Assembly (NCBI RefSeq): GCF_004123295.1
Contig: NZ_SDMK01000003.1
Span: 310,001 to 374,000 of the forward strand
Length of the DNA: 64,000 nucleotides
Source of the DNA: Silvibacterium dinghuense
Lineage (GTDB): Bacteria; Acidobacteriota; Terriglobia; Terriglobales; Acidobacteriaceae
Direction of reading: 5' to 3'
Part shown: piece after piece, positions 1 through 10,221 of the stretch
Position numbering within the stretch: the first letter of the stretch is position 1
Layout of the letters: every line of letters begins with the position of its first letter
Made by a program: the position numbers and the translations under genes
The notes under the pieces: model-generated
Seen by the model: only the letters and a program-made list of their open reading frames with translations
Told to the model about the DNA's origin: nothing
Databases searched by the model: none

Positions 1-1019
1 CCGAACTCGGCGGTCACGATTTCGAATTCCGCAATGCCCTGATCGGCGGCGCGGCCATCAAGGCGCACGGCACCCCGCTGCCCGAATCCACGCTGGAAGC
101 CGCGCTCGAGAGCGACGCCGTACTGCTCGGCGCTGTCGGCAGCAACGAGTTCAATGCCCTGCCCCCCGATAAACGTCCCGAGGCCGGCCTGCTCCAAATT
201 CGCCAGGCACTCGGCGGCTACGGCAATCTGCGCCCGGCCTTCGCGTGGCCTTCGCTCGCGGTCAATTCTCCTCTGAAGCCGGAAGTCACCGACGGCGCGG
301 ACATCATCTTTGTGCGCGAGCTGCTCGGCGGCCTCTACTTCGGCACGCCGCGCGAGTGGAACCGCGAGACCAACTCGGCCTACAACACCATGCGCTACAC
401 GCGCGATGAGATTGTCCGCGTCGCCCGCGTGGCCTTCGAACTGGCCGCATCGCGCCGCCAGAAGGTCACCTCGGTCGATAAGGCCAACGTGCTCGAGACC
501 TCGCAACTGTGGCGCGCGACGGTGACCGAAGTCGCTAAGGAGTACCCCGGCATTGCGCTCGATCATCAGTACGTCGACTCCTTCGCCATGCACCTGATGA
601 ACATCCCGCGCAACTTCGACGTGGTGCTCACCGAGAACCTCTTCGGCGACATTCTTTCGGACGAAGCCGCCGTCATCACCGGCTCGCTCGGCATGCTGCC
701 CTCGGCCACTGTTGGCGGCAAGGTGAATCTCTATGAGCCGGTCCACGGCTCGGCTCCCGATATTGCAGGCAAGGGCCTTGCGAACCCGCTCGGCGCGATC
801 CTGACCGCGGCCATGCTGCTGCGTCACTCAGCCAAGCTCGAGCAGGATGCCCTGGCTATCGAGACGGCTGTCCGCAAGGTGCTGGAAGCCGGCTACCGCA
901 CCGCCGATCTCGTCCGCGGCGAGAGCAAGCAGAAGCTCACCACGCAGGAGATGGGCCAGAAGGTCTTCGAGGCGCTCAACGAGATCATCGATCGCCGCCA
1001 GTCGCTGCACGCCGTCTAG
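1..1019 (+). CDS. leuB: 3-isopropylmalate dehydrogenase, 5' end outside window
   Basis: Catalyses the NAD-dependent oxidative decarboxylation of 3-isopropylmalate in leucine synthesis, in the cytoplasm. The frame is open from base 3 to the stop at 1017-1019, so the N-terminal Rossmann part lies before the window. Visible family motifs are GAVGSNEF, the substrate loop [10 protein letters not shown], the [12 protein letters not shown] segment, the metal/cofactor stretch [14 protein letters not shown] and the NAD-binding GSLGMLPSA with [11 protein letters not shown]. It is followed 70 bp later by leuC in the same direction, which supports leuB over the related isocitrate or tartrate dehydrogenases. 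Confidence 0.96.
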   Translation, partial: ELGGHDFEFRNALIGGAAIKAHGTPLPESTLEAALESDAVLLGAVGSNEFNALPPDKRPEAGLLQIRQALGGYGNLRPAFAWPSLAVNSPLKPEVTDGADIIFVRELLGGLYFGTPREWNRETNSAYNTMRYTRDEIVRVARVAFELAASRRQKVTSVDKANVLETSQLWRATVTEVAKEYPGIALDHQYVDSFAMHLMNIPRNFDVVLTENLFGDILSDEAAVITGSLGMLPSATVGGKVNLYEPVHGSAPDIAGKGLANPLGAILTAAMLLRHSAKLEQDALAIETAVRKVLEAGYRTADLVRGESKQKLTTQEMGQKVFEALNEIIDRRQSLHAV

Positions 1020-1089
1020 GGGACTGGCCGTCCAGGCATACGCGCCTTCGGCGCAAAAGCAAGTTATGTAGCAGTTGGAGTTACAGATT

Positions 1090-2520
1090 ATGTCGACACC
1101 GAAAACACTCTTCGAGAAGGTCTGGGAGCAGCATCTTGTAGCTGAGCCGGCGAATGAGCCAGCGATCCTCTACATCGACCTGCATCTCGTGCACGAAGTG
1201 ACCTCGCCGCAGGCCTTCGAGGGCCTGCGCATCGCGGGCCGCAAGCTGCGCCGCCCGGACCGCACCGTGGCCACCGTCGATCACAACGTGCCCACCACGG
1301 CGAACCGCCTCATCATCGAGGACGCCATCGCCGCCAAGCAGATCGACACGCTGCGTAAGAACTGCGCCGACTTCGGCGTGGAGCTCTACGACGTGCAGTC
1401 ACCCAAGCAGGGCATCGTACACGTCATCGGGCCGGAACAGGGTTTCACCAAGCCGGGCATGACGATTGTCTGCGGTGACTCGCATACCTCGACACACGGC
1501 GCCTTCGGCGCACTGGCCTTCGGCATCGGCACCTCTGAGGTCGAGCACGTGATGGCGACGCAGACGCTGCCGCAGAACAAGGCCAAGACCTTCCGCATCT
1601 CCGTCGAAGGCGAGCTGCCCGAGGGCGTGGGCGCGAAGGATGTGGCGCTCGGCATTATCGGCCGCATCGGCACCGACGGCGCGACGGGCTACGTGCTCGA
1701 GTTCGCCGGCTCGGCCATCCGCTCGCTGAGCATGGAAGGCCGCATGACGGTCTGCAACATGAGCATCGAAGCAGGCGCACGCGCCGGCATGATCGCCCCC
1801 GACGCGACCACCTTCGCCTACCTCAAGGGCCGTCCATATGCGCCGCAGGGTGAGGCGTGGGACAAGGCCGTCGAGGAGTGGTCGAAGCTGACCACCGACG
1901 AAGGCGCAAAGTTCGACCGCGAGCTGGTAATCCCGGCCATCGAACTCGCTCCTTACGTGACCTGGGGCACCAGCCCGGGCATGGTGATCTCTGTCACCGA
2001 GACGGTGCCCGATCCCGCCAACGCCGCCTCCGAGGCAGACCGCAAGGGCTTCGAGCGTGCGCTCGAGTACATGGCGCTCAAGCCCGGCACGTCGATCGAG
2101 GAAGTCACCATCGACCGCGTGTTTATTGGCTCCTGCACCAACTCCCGCATTGAAGACCTGCGCCAGGCTGCCAAGGTCGTCGCCGGTCATCATGTCAGCC
2201 CGCATGTCAGTGCCATGGTCGTTCCCGGCTCGCAGCAGGTGAAGACGCAGGCCGAGCAGGAAGGCCTCGATGTGATCTTCCGCGAGGCAGGCTTTGACTG
2301 GCGCGAGCCCGGCTGCTCCATGTGCCTGGGCATGAACCCGGACACGCTGAAGCCCGGCGAGCGCTGCGCCTCGACCAGCAACCGCAACTTCGAAGGCCGC
2401 CAGGGCGCCGGTGGGCGCACTCATCTCGTGAGCCCCATGATGGCCGCCGCGGCCGCGATCACCGGACACTTCACCGACGTCCGCACCTGGGAATTCAAGA
2501 AGGCGGAGGTACTGGTCTAA
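1090..2520 (+). CDS. leuC: 3-isopropylmalate dehydratase large subunit
   Basis: Large subunit of isopropylmalate isomerase, an aconitase-type [4Fe-4S] enzyme that converts 2- to 3-isopropylmalate with LeuD. The product is 476 residues, normal for the family. The iron-sulfur cysteines sit in GSCTNSR and in [11 protein letters not shown] near the C-terminus, and [13 protein letters not shown] is a substrate-binding signature. The ATG at 1090 is chosen because GGAG at 1077-1080 is correctly spaced; an in-frame TTG at 1075 would overlap that site. The stop codon overlaps the leuD start (TAATG), so the two subunits are probably translationally coupled. Confidence 0.97.
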   Translation: MSTPKTLFEKVWEQHLVAEPANEPAILYIDLHLVHEVTSPQAFEGLRIAGRKLRRPDRTVATVDHNVPTTANRLIIEDAIAAKQIDTLRKNCADFGVELYDVQSPKQGIVHVIGPEQGFTKPGMTIVCGDSHTSTHGAFGALAFGIGTSEVEHVMATQTLPQNKAKTFRISVEGELPEGVGAKDVALGIIGRIGTDGATGYVLEFAGSAIRSLSMEGRMTVCNMSIEAGARAGMIAPDATTFAYLKGRPYAPQGEAWDKAVEEWSKLTTDEGAKFDRELVIPAIELAPYVTWGTSPGMVISVTETVPDPANAASEADRKGFERALEYMALKPGTSIEEVTIDRVFIGSCTNSRIEDLRQAAKVVAGHHVSPHVSAMVVPGSQQVKTQAEQEGLDVIFREAGFDWREPGCSMCLGMNPDTLKPGERCASTSNRNFEGRQGAGGRTHLVSPMMAAAAAITGHFTDVRTWEFKKAEVLV

Positions 2521-3128
2521 TGAAGGCATTTCACACGCTGACCTCGAAGGTGGTTCCGCTCGACCGCAGCAACGTCGATACGGACCAGATCATTCCGAAG
2601 CAATTTTTGAAGCGCATCGAGCGCACCGGTTACGGGGACTTCCTCTTCTTCGACTGGCGCAAGGACGCGAACTTCGAATTGAACCAGCCGCGCTACCAGG
2701 GTGGAGAGATTCTGGTCGCGGGCAAGAACTTCGGCTGCGGCTCGTCGCGTGAACATGCGGCCTGGGCGCTGGGTGATTACGGCTTCCGCTGCGTCATCTC
2801 CTCGAGCTTCGCCGACATCTTCCACTCGAACGCGGGCAAGAATGGCATTCTGCTCATCACCCTGCCCGAAGAGCAGGTACAGATGCTGCTGGACCGCGCG
2901 GCGACGAACGAGAACTACACGCTGACCGTCTCTCTGGAAGAGAACACGCTGCAAGACAACGACGGATTCTCCACCGGATTCTCCATCGATCCTTTCCGCC
3001 GCTACTGCCTGCTTGAAGGTCTCGACGACATCGGCCTCACGCTGCGTCACGCAGATGCGCTGGACACGTTTGAACAGAAGCACAATGCCGCATTCTGGCT
3101 GGCTCCACGGCCCGCCGCTGCCCTGTAA
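2520..3128 (+). CDS. leuD: 3-isopropylmalate dehydratase small subunit
   Basis: Small swivelling subunit of isopropylmalate isomerase and partner of LeuC. The 202-residue product has the hallmark NVDTDQIIPKQFL near the N-terminus and the substrate-binding GKNFGCGSSREHAAWAL around residues 68-84. The start overlaps the leuC stop by one base, giving one-to-one expression of the two subunits. The length agrees with the long LeuD type that pairs with bacterial LeuC rather than the short archaeal-type homologue. Confidence 0.97.
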   Translation: MKAFHTLTSKVVPLDRSNVDTDQIIPKQFLKRIERTGYGDFLFFDWRKDANFELNQPRYQGGEILVAGKNFGCGSSREHAAWALGDYGFRCVISSSFADIFHSNAGKNGILLITLPEEQVQMLLDRAATNENYTLTVSLEENTLQDNDGFSTGFSIDPFRRYCLLEGLDDIGLTLRHADALDTFEQKHNAAFWLAPRPAAAL

Positions 3129-3142
3129 GCCATGAGCTCGAA

Positions 3143-3170
3143 GGGACGGCGACAGAAGCACGGCCGTCCC
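3143..3170. other. Intercistronic hairpin between leuD and ilvB
   Basis: GGGACGGC at 3143-3150 pairs perfectly with GCCGTCCC at 3163-3170 around a 12-nt loop. There is no T-run after it, so it is more likely an RNA processing or stability element, or a weak attenuator, than a terminator. Its role is inferred only. Confidence 0.35.
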
Positions 3171-3205
3171 GCGACACAGTACCCAGCACGACCAAGGAGC
3201 ATGAG

Positions 3206-4945
3206 ATGAGCGAAGCGAAAATCGCAGGCACGCGCTTAACCGGCGCCGAGATCATGTGGGCCACCCTCGAAGGCGAGGGTGTCCGCGAGGTCTTCGGCTA
3301 TCCCGGCGGAGCCATCCTGCCCGTCTATGACGCGCTGCGCAAGTTCCCCATCCGCCACATCCTGGTGCGCCACGAGCAGGGCGCAGCGCACATGGCCGAC
3401 GGCTTCGCGCGCGCCTCGGGCAAGATCGGCGTAGCCATCGCCACCTCCGGCCCCGGCGCGACGAACCTCGTCACCGGCATCGCCACGGCCATGCTCGACT
3501 CCGTCCCCATGCTCTGCATCACCGGCCAGGTCTCGAGCAAGGCGCTCGGCTCCGATGCCTTCCAGGAAGTCGACATCACCGGCATCACGCTGCCCATCAC
3601 CAAGCACAACTATCTGGTGACACGCGCCGAAGACATCGCTCCGACCATCCGCGAGGCCATCCAGGTGGCACTCTCCGGCCGTCCCGGCCCGGTGCTGGTC
3701 GATATCACCAAGGATGCGCAGCAGAACACCGCGGATTTCGACTTCGAAGCCGCCGCACCCAAGGCGTATCGTCCGCATCCCATGCTTCGCTCCGAACATA
3801 CATCGGTGCTCGAAGCCGTCAGCCTGATCCGCAGCGCGAAGCGCCCGATCATCCTCGCTGGCCACGGCATCATCCAGTCGGGCGCGCGTGAGCAGGTGCT
3901 TGCTCTCGCTGAGCGGCTGCAGATTCCCATCGCCACCACGCTGCTGGGACTGGGCGGTGTGCCCGCCACGCATCCCTTGCAATTAGGCATGATGGGCATG
4001 CACGGCGAGTCGTGGGTGAACAACGCCATCCAATCGTCCGACCTGCTCATCGCCTGCGGCATGCGCTTCGACGACCGCGTGACCGGCACGCTGGCCACCT
4101 ACGCGCCGGACGCGAAGAAGATTCACATCGAGATCGATCCGGCCGAGATCAACAAGAACGTCAAGGTCGACGTTGCCCTCATCGGCGACCTGGCCGAGAT
4201 GCTCGAGATTTTGCTGCCGCATCTCTCGCCCATCAGCGGTGAGTCCGCGTGGGTGCGCGAAGTGAATGCGATGAAGGGCGAGTCCGCAGTGCGCGACATC
4301 CAGAACCTGCCCGACACCGGCCATCTCTACGCCGCGCATGTGATGCACGATCTCTGGCACGCGACCAACGGACGCGCGGTCGTCGCCACCGACGTAGGCC
4401 AGCACCAGATGTGGGAGGCGCAGTACTACAAGCACGAAGACCCGCGCTCGCTCATCACCTCGGGCGGCCTCGGCACCATGGGCTTCGCACTGCCTGCGGG
4501 CATCGGCGCCAAAGTCGGCGCGCCGGAGAAGGAAGTCTGGGTGATCGCCGGCGACGGCGGCTTCCAGATGACCGCCTGCGAGCTCTCCACCATCGCGCAG
4601 GAGAACCTCGACATCAACATCGCCGTGGTCAACAACGGCTATCTCGGCATGGTGCGCCAGTGGCAGGAGTTCTTCTACGAGAAGAACTACGAGTCTTCGC
4701 CCATCCTCAGCCCCGACTTCGTCAAGCTGGCCGAGGCCCACGGCATCCCCGGCATCACCGTCCGCACCCGCGCCGAGGTTGCGCCCGCGGTCGAGGCCGC
4801 ACGCAAGCACAAGGGGCCGTTCCTCGTTCATTTCCTCGTCGAGAAGGAAGACTCGGTCTATCCGATGATCCCGGCAGGCTCCGCGCTGCACGAGATGATC
4901 CGCAGACCGGAAAAGAACCCGCTCATCGAGACCGCGCAGGATTAG
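3206..4945 (+). CDS. ilvB: Acetolactate synthase, large catalytic subunit
   Basis: Thiamine-diphosphate enzyme that condenses pyruvate with pyruvate or 2-oxobutyrate, the first common step to valine, leucine and isoleucine. The 579-residue protein has the usual three domains. The N-terminal pyrimidine-binding domain carries the catalytic glutamate in VRHEQGAAHMADG. A central FAD/transhydrogenase-like domain follows. The C-terminal domain carries the ThDP/Mg motif GDGGFQMTACELSTI and NNGYLGMVRQWQ. An AAGGAG ribosome site lies at 3194-3199. Its regulatory subunit ilvN is immediately downstream, which argues for a biosynthetic rather than catabolic acetolactate synthase. Confidence 0.97.
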   Translation: MSEAKIAGTRLTGAEIMWATLEGEGVREVFGYPGGAILPVYDALRKFPIRHILVRHEQGAAHMADGFARASGKIGVAIATSGPGATNLVTGIATAMLDSVPMLCITGQVSSKALGSDAFQEVDITGITLPITKHNYLVTRAEDIAPTIREAIQVALSGRPGPVLVDITKDAQQNTADFDFEAAAPKAYRPHPMLRSEHTSVLEAVSLIRSAKRPIILAGHGIIQSGAREQVLALAERLQIPIATTLLGLGGVPATHPLQLGMMGMHGESWVNNAIQSSDLLIACGMRFDDRVTGTLATYAPDAKKIHIEIDPAEINKNVKVDVALIGDLAEMLEILLPHLSPISGESAWVREVNAMKGESAVRDIQNLPDTGHLYAAHVMHDLWHATNGRAVVATDVGQHQMWEAQYYKHEDPRSLITSGGLGTMGFALPAGIGAKVGAPEKEVWVIAGDGGFQMTACELSTIAQENLDINIAVVNNGYLGMVRQWQEFFYEKNYESSPILSPDFVKLAEAHGIPGITVRTRAEVAPAVEAARKHKGPFLVHFLVEKEDSVYPMIPAGSALHEMIRRPEKNPLIETAQD

Positions 4946-5004
4946 TAACAGCGACCGTAACAGAAGCACCTACCAGGATTCGTCCAGAAGAGATTTGTCA
5001 CCGT

Positions 5005-6710
<1,706 letters not shown>

Positions 6711-6732
6711 ACCATACAAAATCACCATGCAT

Positions 6733-6767
6733 CGAATGGCCGCGGGCATCTCTGCCGCGGCCATTCG
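6733..6767 (+). terminator. Hairpin closing the leu/ilv cluster
   Basis: A 13-bp perfect stem (CGAATGGCCGCGG at 6733-6745 with its complement at 6755-6767) encloses a 9-nt loop shortly after the ilvC stop. The T-run is weak, so termination may be factor-assisted. Its position also argues against starting the next gene at upstream ATGs that lie inside the stem. Confidence 0.65.
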
Positions 6768-6780
6768 TGTCTATCGAAAT

Positions 6781-7296
6781 ATGCAGAACAGGAACGTCCC
6801 CCAATTCTGCCGCACCCTCGCGGCTGTGGTGTCACTCGCGTCTGCCGCGCTGCTGCCCGCTACACTCCAGGCCCAGGCAAGCCTCAAGTGCCAGGTGCAG
6901 CCGCAGACCCTTGCAGCCATGCACCATTGCTACCGTCCGCTGCTGGTCTTCAGCCCACGCGGAGATAATGCCGCGCTCCGCGCCCAGATTCAGAACCTCG
7001 ATAACGACGCCGACGACATGATGGACCGCTTTGTGCTGCTCACGCCCATCCTCGCCGACAGCCATGGTTACCAGCCGCCGCTCGACTCGCCTCACGCCTT
7101 ACTCCCCGGCACAGAAATGGCCAGCATTCGCCGCCGCTTCCAGGTGCCCGATGGGACATTTCTCGTCCTGCTGCTGGAGGAGAACGGAGCCGTCGCACTG
7201 CGCAGCAGCCATCCTGTCTCGACGGATCGCCTGAACGCACTCATCGACACCATGCCGGATCGCAAAATCGAGCGTCAAAGAAAAGACGCGTACTAA
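6781..7296 (+). CDS. Secreted DUF4174 family protein
   Basis: A 171-residue protein with a signal peptide (positively charged start, hydrophobic stretch to about residue 28, cleavage near LQAQA) followed by a small thioredoxin-like fold of the DUF4174 type. The features that suggest this are a PLLVFSP strand, a FVLLTPIL strand, a FLVLLLEENGAVALRS segment and a C-terminal LIDTMPDRK helix. The redox CxxC motif is absent, as is usual in this family. The start at 6781 is preferred because it gives a clean signal peptide and lies outside the ilvC hairpin. Function unknown, probably periplasmic. Confidence 0.7.
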   Translation: MQNRNVPQFCRTLAAVVSLASAALLPATLQAQASLKCQVQPQTLAAMHHCYRPLLVFSPRGDNAALRAQIQNLDNDADDMMDRFVLLTPILADSHGYQPPLDSPHALLPGTEMASIRRRFQVPDGTFLVLLLEENGAVALRSSHPVSTDRLNALIDTMPDRKIERQRKDAY

Positions 7297-7327
7297 ACGT
7301 GTATCGCAGAAATGAGGTGAGAACGGA

Positions 7328-7356
7328 TTGACATGCAAGCGCTACATAGCTATGCT
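7328..7356 (+). promoter_or_regulatory. Sigma-70-like promoter of vapBC
   Basis: TTGACA at 7328-7333, a 17-bp spacer and TATGCT at 7351-7356 make a near-consensus promoter just ahead of vapB. The heptamer GCTACAT occurs twice (7341-7347 and 7354-7360), overlapping the -10 box, and could be the antitoxin or complex binding site. The autoregulatory role is inferred from how VapBC modules usually behave. Confidence 0.7.
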
Positions 7357-7374
7357 ACATGGCAGGTGACTTTC

Positions 7375-7635
7375 ATGTCGCAAACCGCCAAGGCACGTGT
7401 CTTTATGAATGGCCGGAGCCAGCACGTCACGATTCCGGCTGAGTTCCGTTTTCGCAGCGCGCAGGTAACAGTCCGCCGCGATCCGGCGAGCGGCGATCTC
7501 ATTCTTTCGGAAGTGCCAGACATTCAAGAGGTCTTTGCCGCACTCGATGCGGCGAAGATTCCGGCAGACTTCCTGTGCGATGAGGATCGTGATCGCCAGC
7601 CAGCCCCGGAGCGCGAAGCGCTCCATACGTTGTAA
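7375..7635 (+). CDS. vapB: VapB-type antitoxin
   Basis: An 86-residue antitoxin. The N-terminal half is a SpoVT/AbrB-like DNA-binding domain (ARVFMNGRSQHVTIPAEFRF), and the C-terminal half, with acidic and Pro-rich sequence, should wrap around and block the toxin. The ATG at 7375 has AGGTG at 7364-7368. The toxin gene starts 20 bp downstream, so the pair is one transcription unit from the promoter at 7328-7356 and probably represses itself. Confidence 0.88.
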   Translation: MSQTAKARVFMNGRSQHVTIPAEFRFRSAQVTVRRDPASGDLILSEVPDIQEVFAALDAAKIPADFLCDEDRDRQPAPEREALHTL

Positions 7636-7655
7636 CTGGGAGCGCGACGATCACT

Positions 7656-8090
7656 GTGGGCGCACGATATCTGCTCGACACTAATACCTTCAGCTATATC
7701 GCTACGGGCATATCACCAGCGGCAAGAGCAGAGTTTCAACGGCTGCTTCATGATCCGGCGGCAGAAGTCTGCATCTCCTCCATTACGGAGGCGGAAGTCC
7801 GCTATGGGATGGCGAAACGGGCGCTCGGCCCAACCCGGACCCGTGCGATTGAAAGCCTGCTTCTTACCGTAGACATCCTGCCGTGGGATTCGAGCGCAGC
7901 ATCGGTATATGGAAAGGCGCGTGTGGCCATCGAGGCGCTCGGAATTACCGTGGCAGCGATGGACATGCTGATTGGAGCGCACGCCGCCAGCGTTGGCGCA
8001 GTGCTTGTTACGCGAGACAGTATCTTCGAAAGCATCGGCACCATGTTGCATCTGACCGCCACAGCGAATTGGGCGACGGACCTTCCATAG
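7656..8090 (+). CDS. vapC: VapC-type PIN-domain ribonuclease toxin
   Basis: A 144-residue PIN-domain endoribonuclease. All four acidic Mg-site positions are present: D8 (LLDTN), E45 (ITEAEV), D103 (MDMLIG) and D121 (VTRDS), so the toxin looks intact and active. Known VapC toxins cut specific tRNAs or rRNA; the target here cannot be read from sequence. The start is GTG at 7656. No partner other than the adjacent vapB is visible. Confidence 0.9.
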   Translation: MGARYLLDTNTFSYIATGISPAARAEFQRLLHDPAAEVCISSITEAEVRYGMAKRALGPTRTRAIESLLLTVDILPWDSSAASVYGKARVAIEALGITVAAMDMLIGAHAASVGAVLVTRDSIFESIGTMLHLTATANWATDLP

Positions 8091-8236
8091 CTGAAAAACT
8101 ATCAACCTGACTGGCTGCGCTGTCCCTGGAATAAGAACCTTCGCTACGCAGTCGCGAGGCACGGTCGAAGGCTCTGCCATGTAGAGATTCACAGTCCCGG
8201 CTTGCCTTCGTTGTACCATCAGAGTGAGGCTCTTTT

Positions 8237-9691
8237 ATGACCACCGCCAGTTCCGCAATTGCGCTGGATCCGGCTGCTGCTTCTTCTCCTCGGACTTCCC
8301 TTCCACAGCTTGTGGAGGCTCTCAAGCGTGTTACCCCTCTGCAGGGGCTCGAGGAATCGGAATACATCTGGCTCGCGACGCACGGACTCGAGCGTTTTAT
8401 TCCTGCCGGAACCACTCTCTTTCACGAAGGCGATGCCGCCGAGGCCATGATCATCGTGCTGCGCGGCGAGGTGCACGTCCGCCGCGAGCGTGGCGGCCCC
8501 GCGGCGCTCTTCATCGGCCGCGCCGGCCAGATCACCGGCCTGCTGCCCTTCTCGCGCATGAAGACCTACGGCGGCCACGGCTACACCGTCGCCGACGTCT
8601 CGGTGCTCGAGTATCCCCGCTCCATATTCCCGGCCATGATGCAGGCCGTACCCTCCATGACGCAGCGCTGCGTCTCCGTGCTGCTGGACCGCGTTCGCGA
8701 AGTGACACGGCTCGAGCAGCAGACGGAAAAGCTCACGGCACTGGGCAAGCTCGCCGCCAATCTCGCGCATGAGATGAATAACCCGGCCTCGGCCGCGCAA
8801 CGCGCCGCCTCCGGCCTGCTCGATGAACTGCGCGTCTACGGCCACGAAAAATATCGCCTCGGCGGCCTTTGTCTCGATACGGCACATATGGCGCAGGTCC
8901 GTGACTGGCAGGACTCCGTGCGCGAGCACGCCCGCCATACCCCGCCGGAGACCGAGCGCCATGCCCAGCGCGAAGACGAGGTCCAGGAATGGCTTCGCGG
9001 CCACGGCGTGGAGCAGAGCTGGAAGATTGCCCCCGAGCTGGCCGAGCTTGGCGTCACCGCTGCTCAGCTCGAGCCGCTCGGCAGCTTCCTCAACGCCGAA
9101 GCGCTCTCGATTGTCCTCGGTCAGTTTTCTTCGTCGGTCCGCGCGGAGCGCATCGCCGAAGCCATGCTCGATTCGACAGCCCGCATCTTCGACCTCATCC
9201 GCGCCATCAAGGATTACTCCTACATGGACCAGGCGCCGATCCAGGAGGTCGACGTGCGCCAGGGGCTCGAGAACACGCTTACCATGCTCCAGTCGCGCCT
9301 TGCGCATGTCGAAATCGAGCGCCGCTACGCTGACGATCTGCCTTGCATCGCCGCCTACGGCAGCGAACTCAACCAGGTGTGGATGGGACTGCTCGAAAAC
9401 GCCCTCGATGCCATCGACGATCACGGCAAGATCACCCTCGCCGTGCAGATATCGGGCGACATGCTGCTCATCGAGGTGTGGGACAACGGCATCGGCATCG
9501 GGCCCGAAATCCGCGACCGCATCTTCGAGCCCTTCTTCACGACCAAAGCGCCTGGCCGCGGACTCGGGCTCGGACTCGACAATGTGCAGCGCATCGTCCG
9601 CCGCCATCGCGGCTACGTCAGCGTCGAATCGAAACCAGGAGCCACCTGCTTCCAGATCCGCCTGCCGATCGAACAGCTGCTGGCGTACTGA
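8237..9691 (+). CDS. Soluble sensor histidine kinase with cyclic-nucleotide-binding-type domain
   Basis: A 484-residue kinase with no membrane segment. Residues 35-155 form a cNMP-binding-type beta barrel ([21 protein letters not shown], then [13 protein letters not shown]); the canonical phosphate cassette is poorly conserved, so a different ligand is possible. The phosphoacceptor is H178 in [13 protein letters not shown]. About 110 residues separate this helix from the second dimerisation helix ([15 protein letters not shown]), much longer than usual. The ATPase domain has [14 protein letters not shown] and GLGLGLDN. No response regulator is adjacent, so it is an orphan kinase. Confidence 0.85.
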   Translation: MTTASSAIALDPAAASSPRTSLPQLVEALKRVTPLQGLEESEYIWLATHGLERFIPAGTTLFHEGDAAEAMIIVLRGEVHVRRERGGPAALFIGRAGQITGLLPFSRMKTYGGHGYTVADVSVLEYPRSIFPAMMQAVPSMTQRCVSVLLDRVREVTRLEQQTEKLTALGKLAANLAHEMNNPASAAQRAASGLLDELRVYGHEKYRLGGLCLDTAHMAQVRDWQDSVREHARHTPPETERHAQREDEVQEWLRGHGVEQSWKIAPELAELGVTAAQLEPLGSFLNAEALSIVLGQFSSSVRAERIAEAMLDSTARIFDLIRAIKDYSYMDQAPIQEVDVRQGLENTLTMLQSRLAHVEIERRYADDLPCIAAYGSELNQVWMGLLENALDAIDDHGKITLAVQISGDMLLIEVWDNGIGIGPEIRDRIFEPFFTTKAPGRGLGLGLDNVQRIVRRHRGYVSVESKPGATCFQIRLPIEQLLAY

Positions 9692-9700
9692 GTTACTTAA

Positions 9701-9732
9701 GGGTGTAGGGCATAGGGGATAGGGTGTAGAAG
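9701..9732. repeat. Left inverted repeat of the four-helix-bundle cassette (TAGGG type)
   Basis: A 32-bp sequence starting GGGTGTAGGG and ending AGGGTGTAGAAG. It matches the reverse complement of 10182-10213 at 29 of 32 positions (first 10 and last 12 identical). It lies between the kinase stop and the tail of the four-helix-bundle gene. Related copies occur at 35496-35510, 43354-43384 and 46673-46698. Confidence 0.85.
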
Positions 9733-9747
9733 AGCTTTCTGCCTGCT

Positions 9748-10143
9748 CTATCCCCGACGCTGCATGATGTGCCTGGGACTGGCGTCTCGCGGATGAAGCT
9801 CAGGGAGCATCTTGCTCAGCATGCGCCCTATTTCCTCCGACAGGCCTTCCGCTCGCAGCCGATTATCACGAGTTAAGAAGCCCAGTCTCTCCGCGATCAG
9901 CAGTTGCGTCTGCACTTCGTGATTCGATCCACGCGCGATGGCGAGAAACTGACAGTATTCTCCTCGAGAGCCGCGTCCATAGCCCTCAGCAATATTGCTT
10001 GCGATCGACACTCCTGCCCGCCGCAATTGGCTTGTGAGCCCATAAACTTCTCCGCGTGGAAACGACTCGGTAAGTCGGTAGATCTCGACGCAAAGATCCA
10101 TCGCTTTCTGCCAGACGATCAGTTCCTGATAAGAGGAAAGCAT
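9748..10143 (-). CDS. Four-helix-bundle protein, 23S rRNA intervening-sequence (S23/Avd-like) family
   Basis: A 131-residue protein with the family signature: YQELIVWQKAMDLCVEIYRL near the N-terminus, then LTSQLRRAGVSIASNIAEG, YGRGSRGEYCQFLAIARGS and an acidic terminal helix. Relatives are encoded inside 23S rRNA intervening sequences, or act as accessory (Avd) proteins of diversity-generating retroelements; many, as here, are stand-alone with no known function. The start at 10143 removes 13 unconserved residues. The gene is bracketed by 32-bp inverted repeats and lies alone on its strand between unrelated genes, which suggests it moves or is maintained as a cassette. Confidence 0.85.
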   Translation of the reverse strand: MLSSYQELIVWQKAMDLCVEIYRLTESFPRGEVYGLTSQLRRAGVSIASNIAEGYGRGSRGEYCQFLAIARGSNHEVQTQLLIAERLGFLTRDNRLRAEGLSEEIGRMLSKMLPELHPRDASPRHIMQRRG

Positions 10144-10181
10144 GCATCTTTCTACGCCTGCCAGCCTTAACCAAGCGAGCA

Positions 10182-10213
10182 CTTCTACACCCTACTCCCT
10201 ATCCCCTACACCC
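10182..10213. repeat. Right inverted repeat of the four-helix-bundle cassette (TAGGG type)
   Basis: Inverted partner of 9701-9732, lying 38 bp upstream of the four-helix-bundle start and 8 bp past the stop of the ADOP permease. On the plus strand it reads CTTCTACACCCTACTCCCTA followed by TCCCCTACACCCT. Confidence 0.85.
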
Positions 10214-10221
10214 TTTCGTAA

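Noticed and set aside
1399-2529. A 376-codon open frame antisense to leuC
   Set aside because: No domain, and leuC with its iron-sulfur motifs explains the region.
3143-3170. A T-box or leader-peptide attenuator ahead of ilvB
   Set aside because: Only one small hairpin is present, with no T-box sequence and no run of Leu/Val/Ile codons.
9701-10213. A diversity-generating retroelement, because of the Avd-like four-helix-bundle protein
   Set aside because: No reverse transcriptase, template repeat or variable repeat is visible within reach; only the four-helix-bundle gene and inverted repeats are present.
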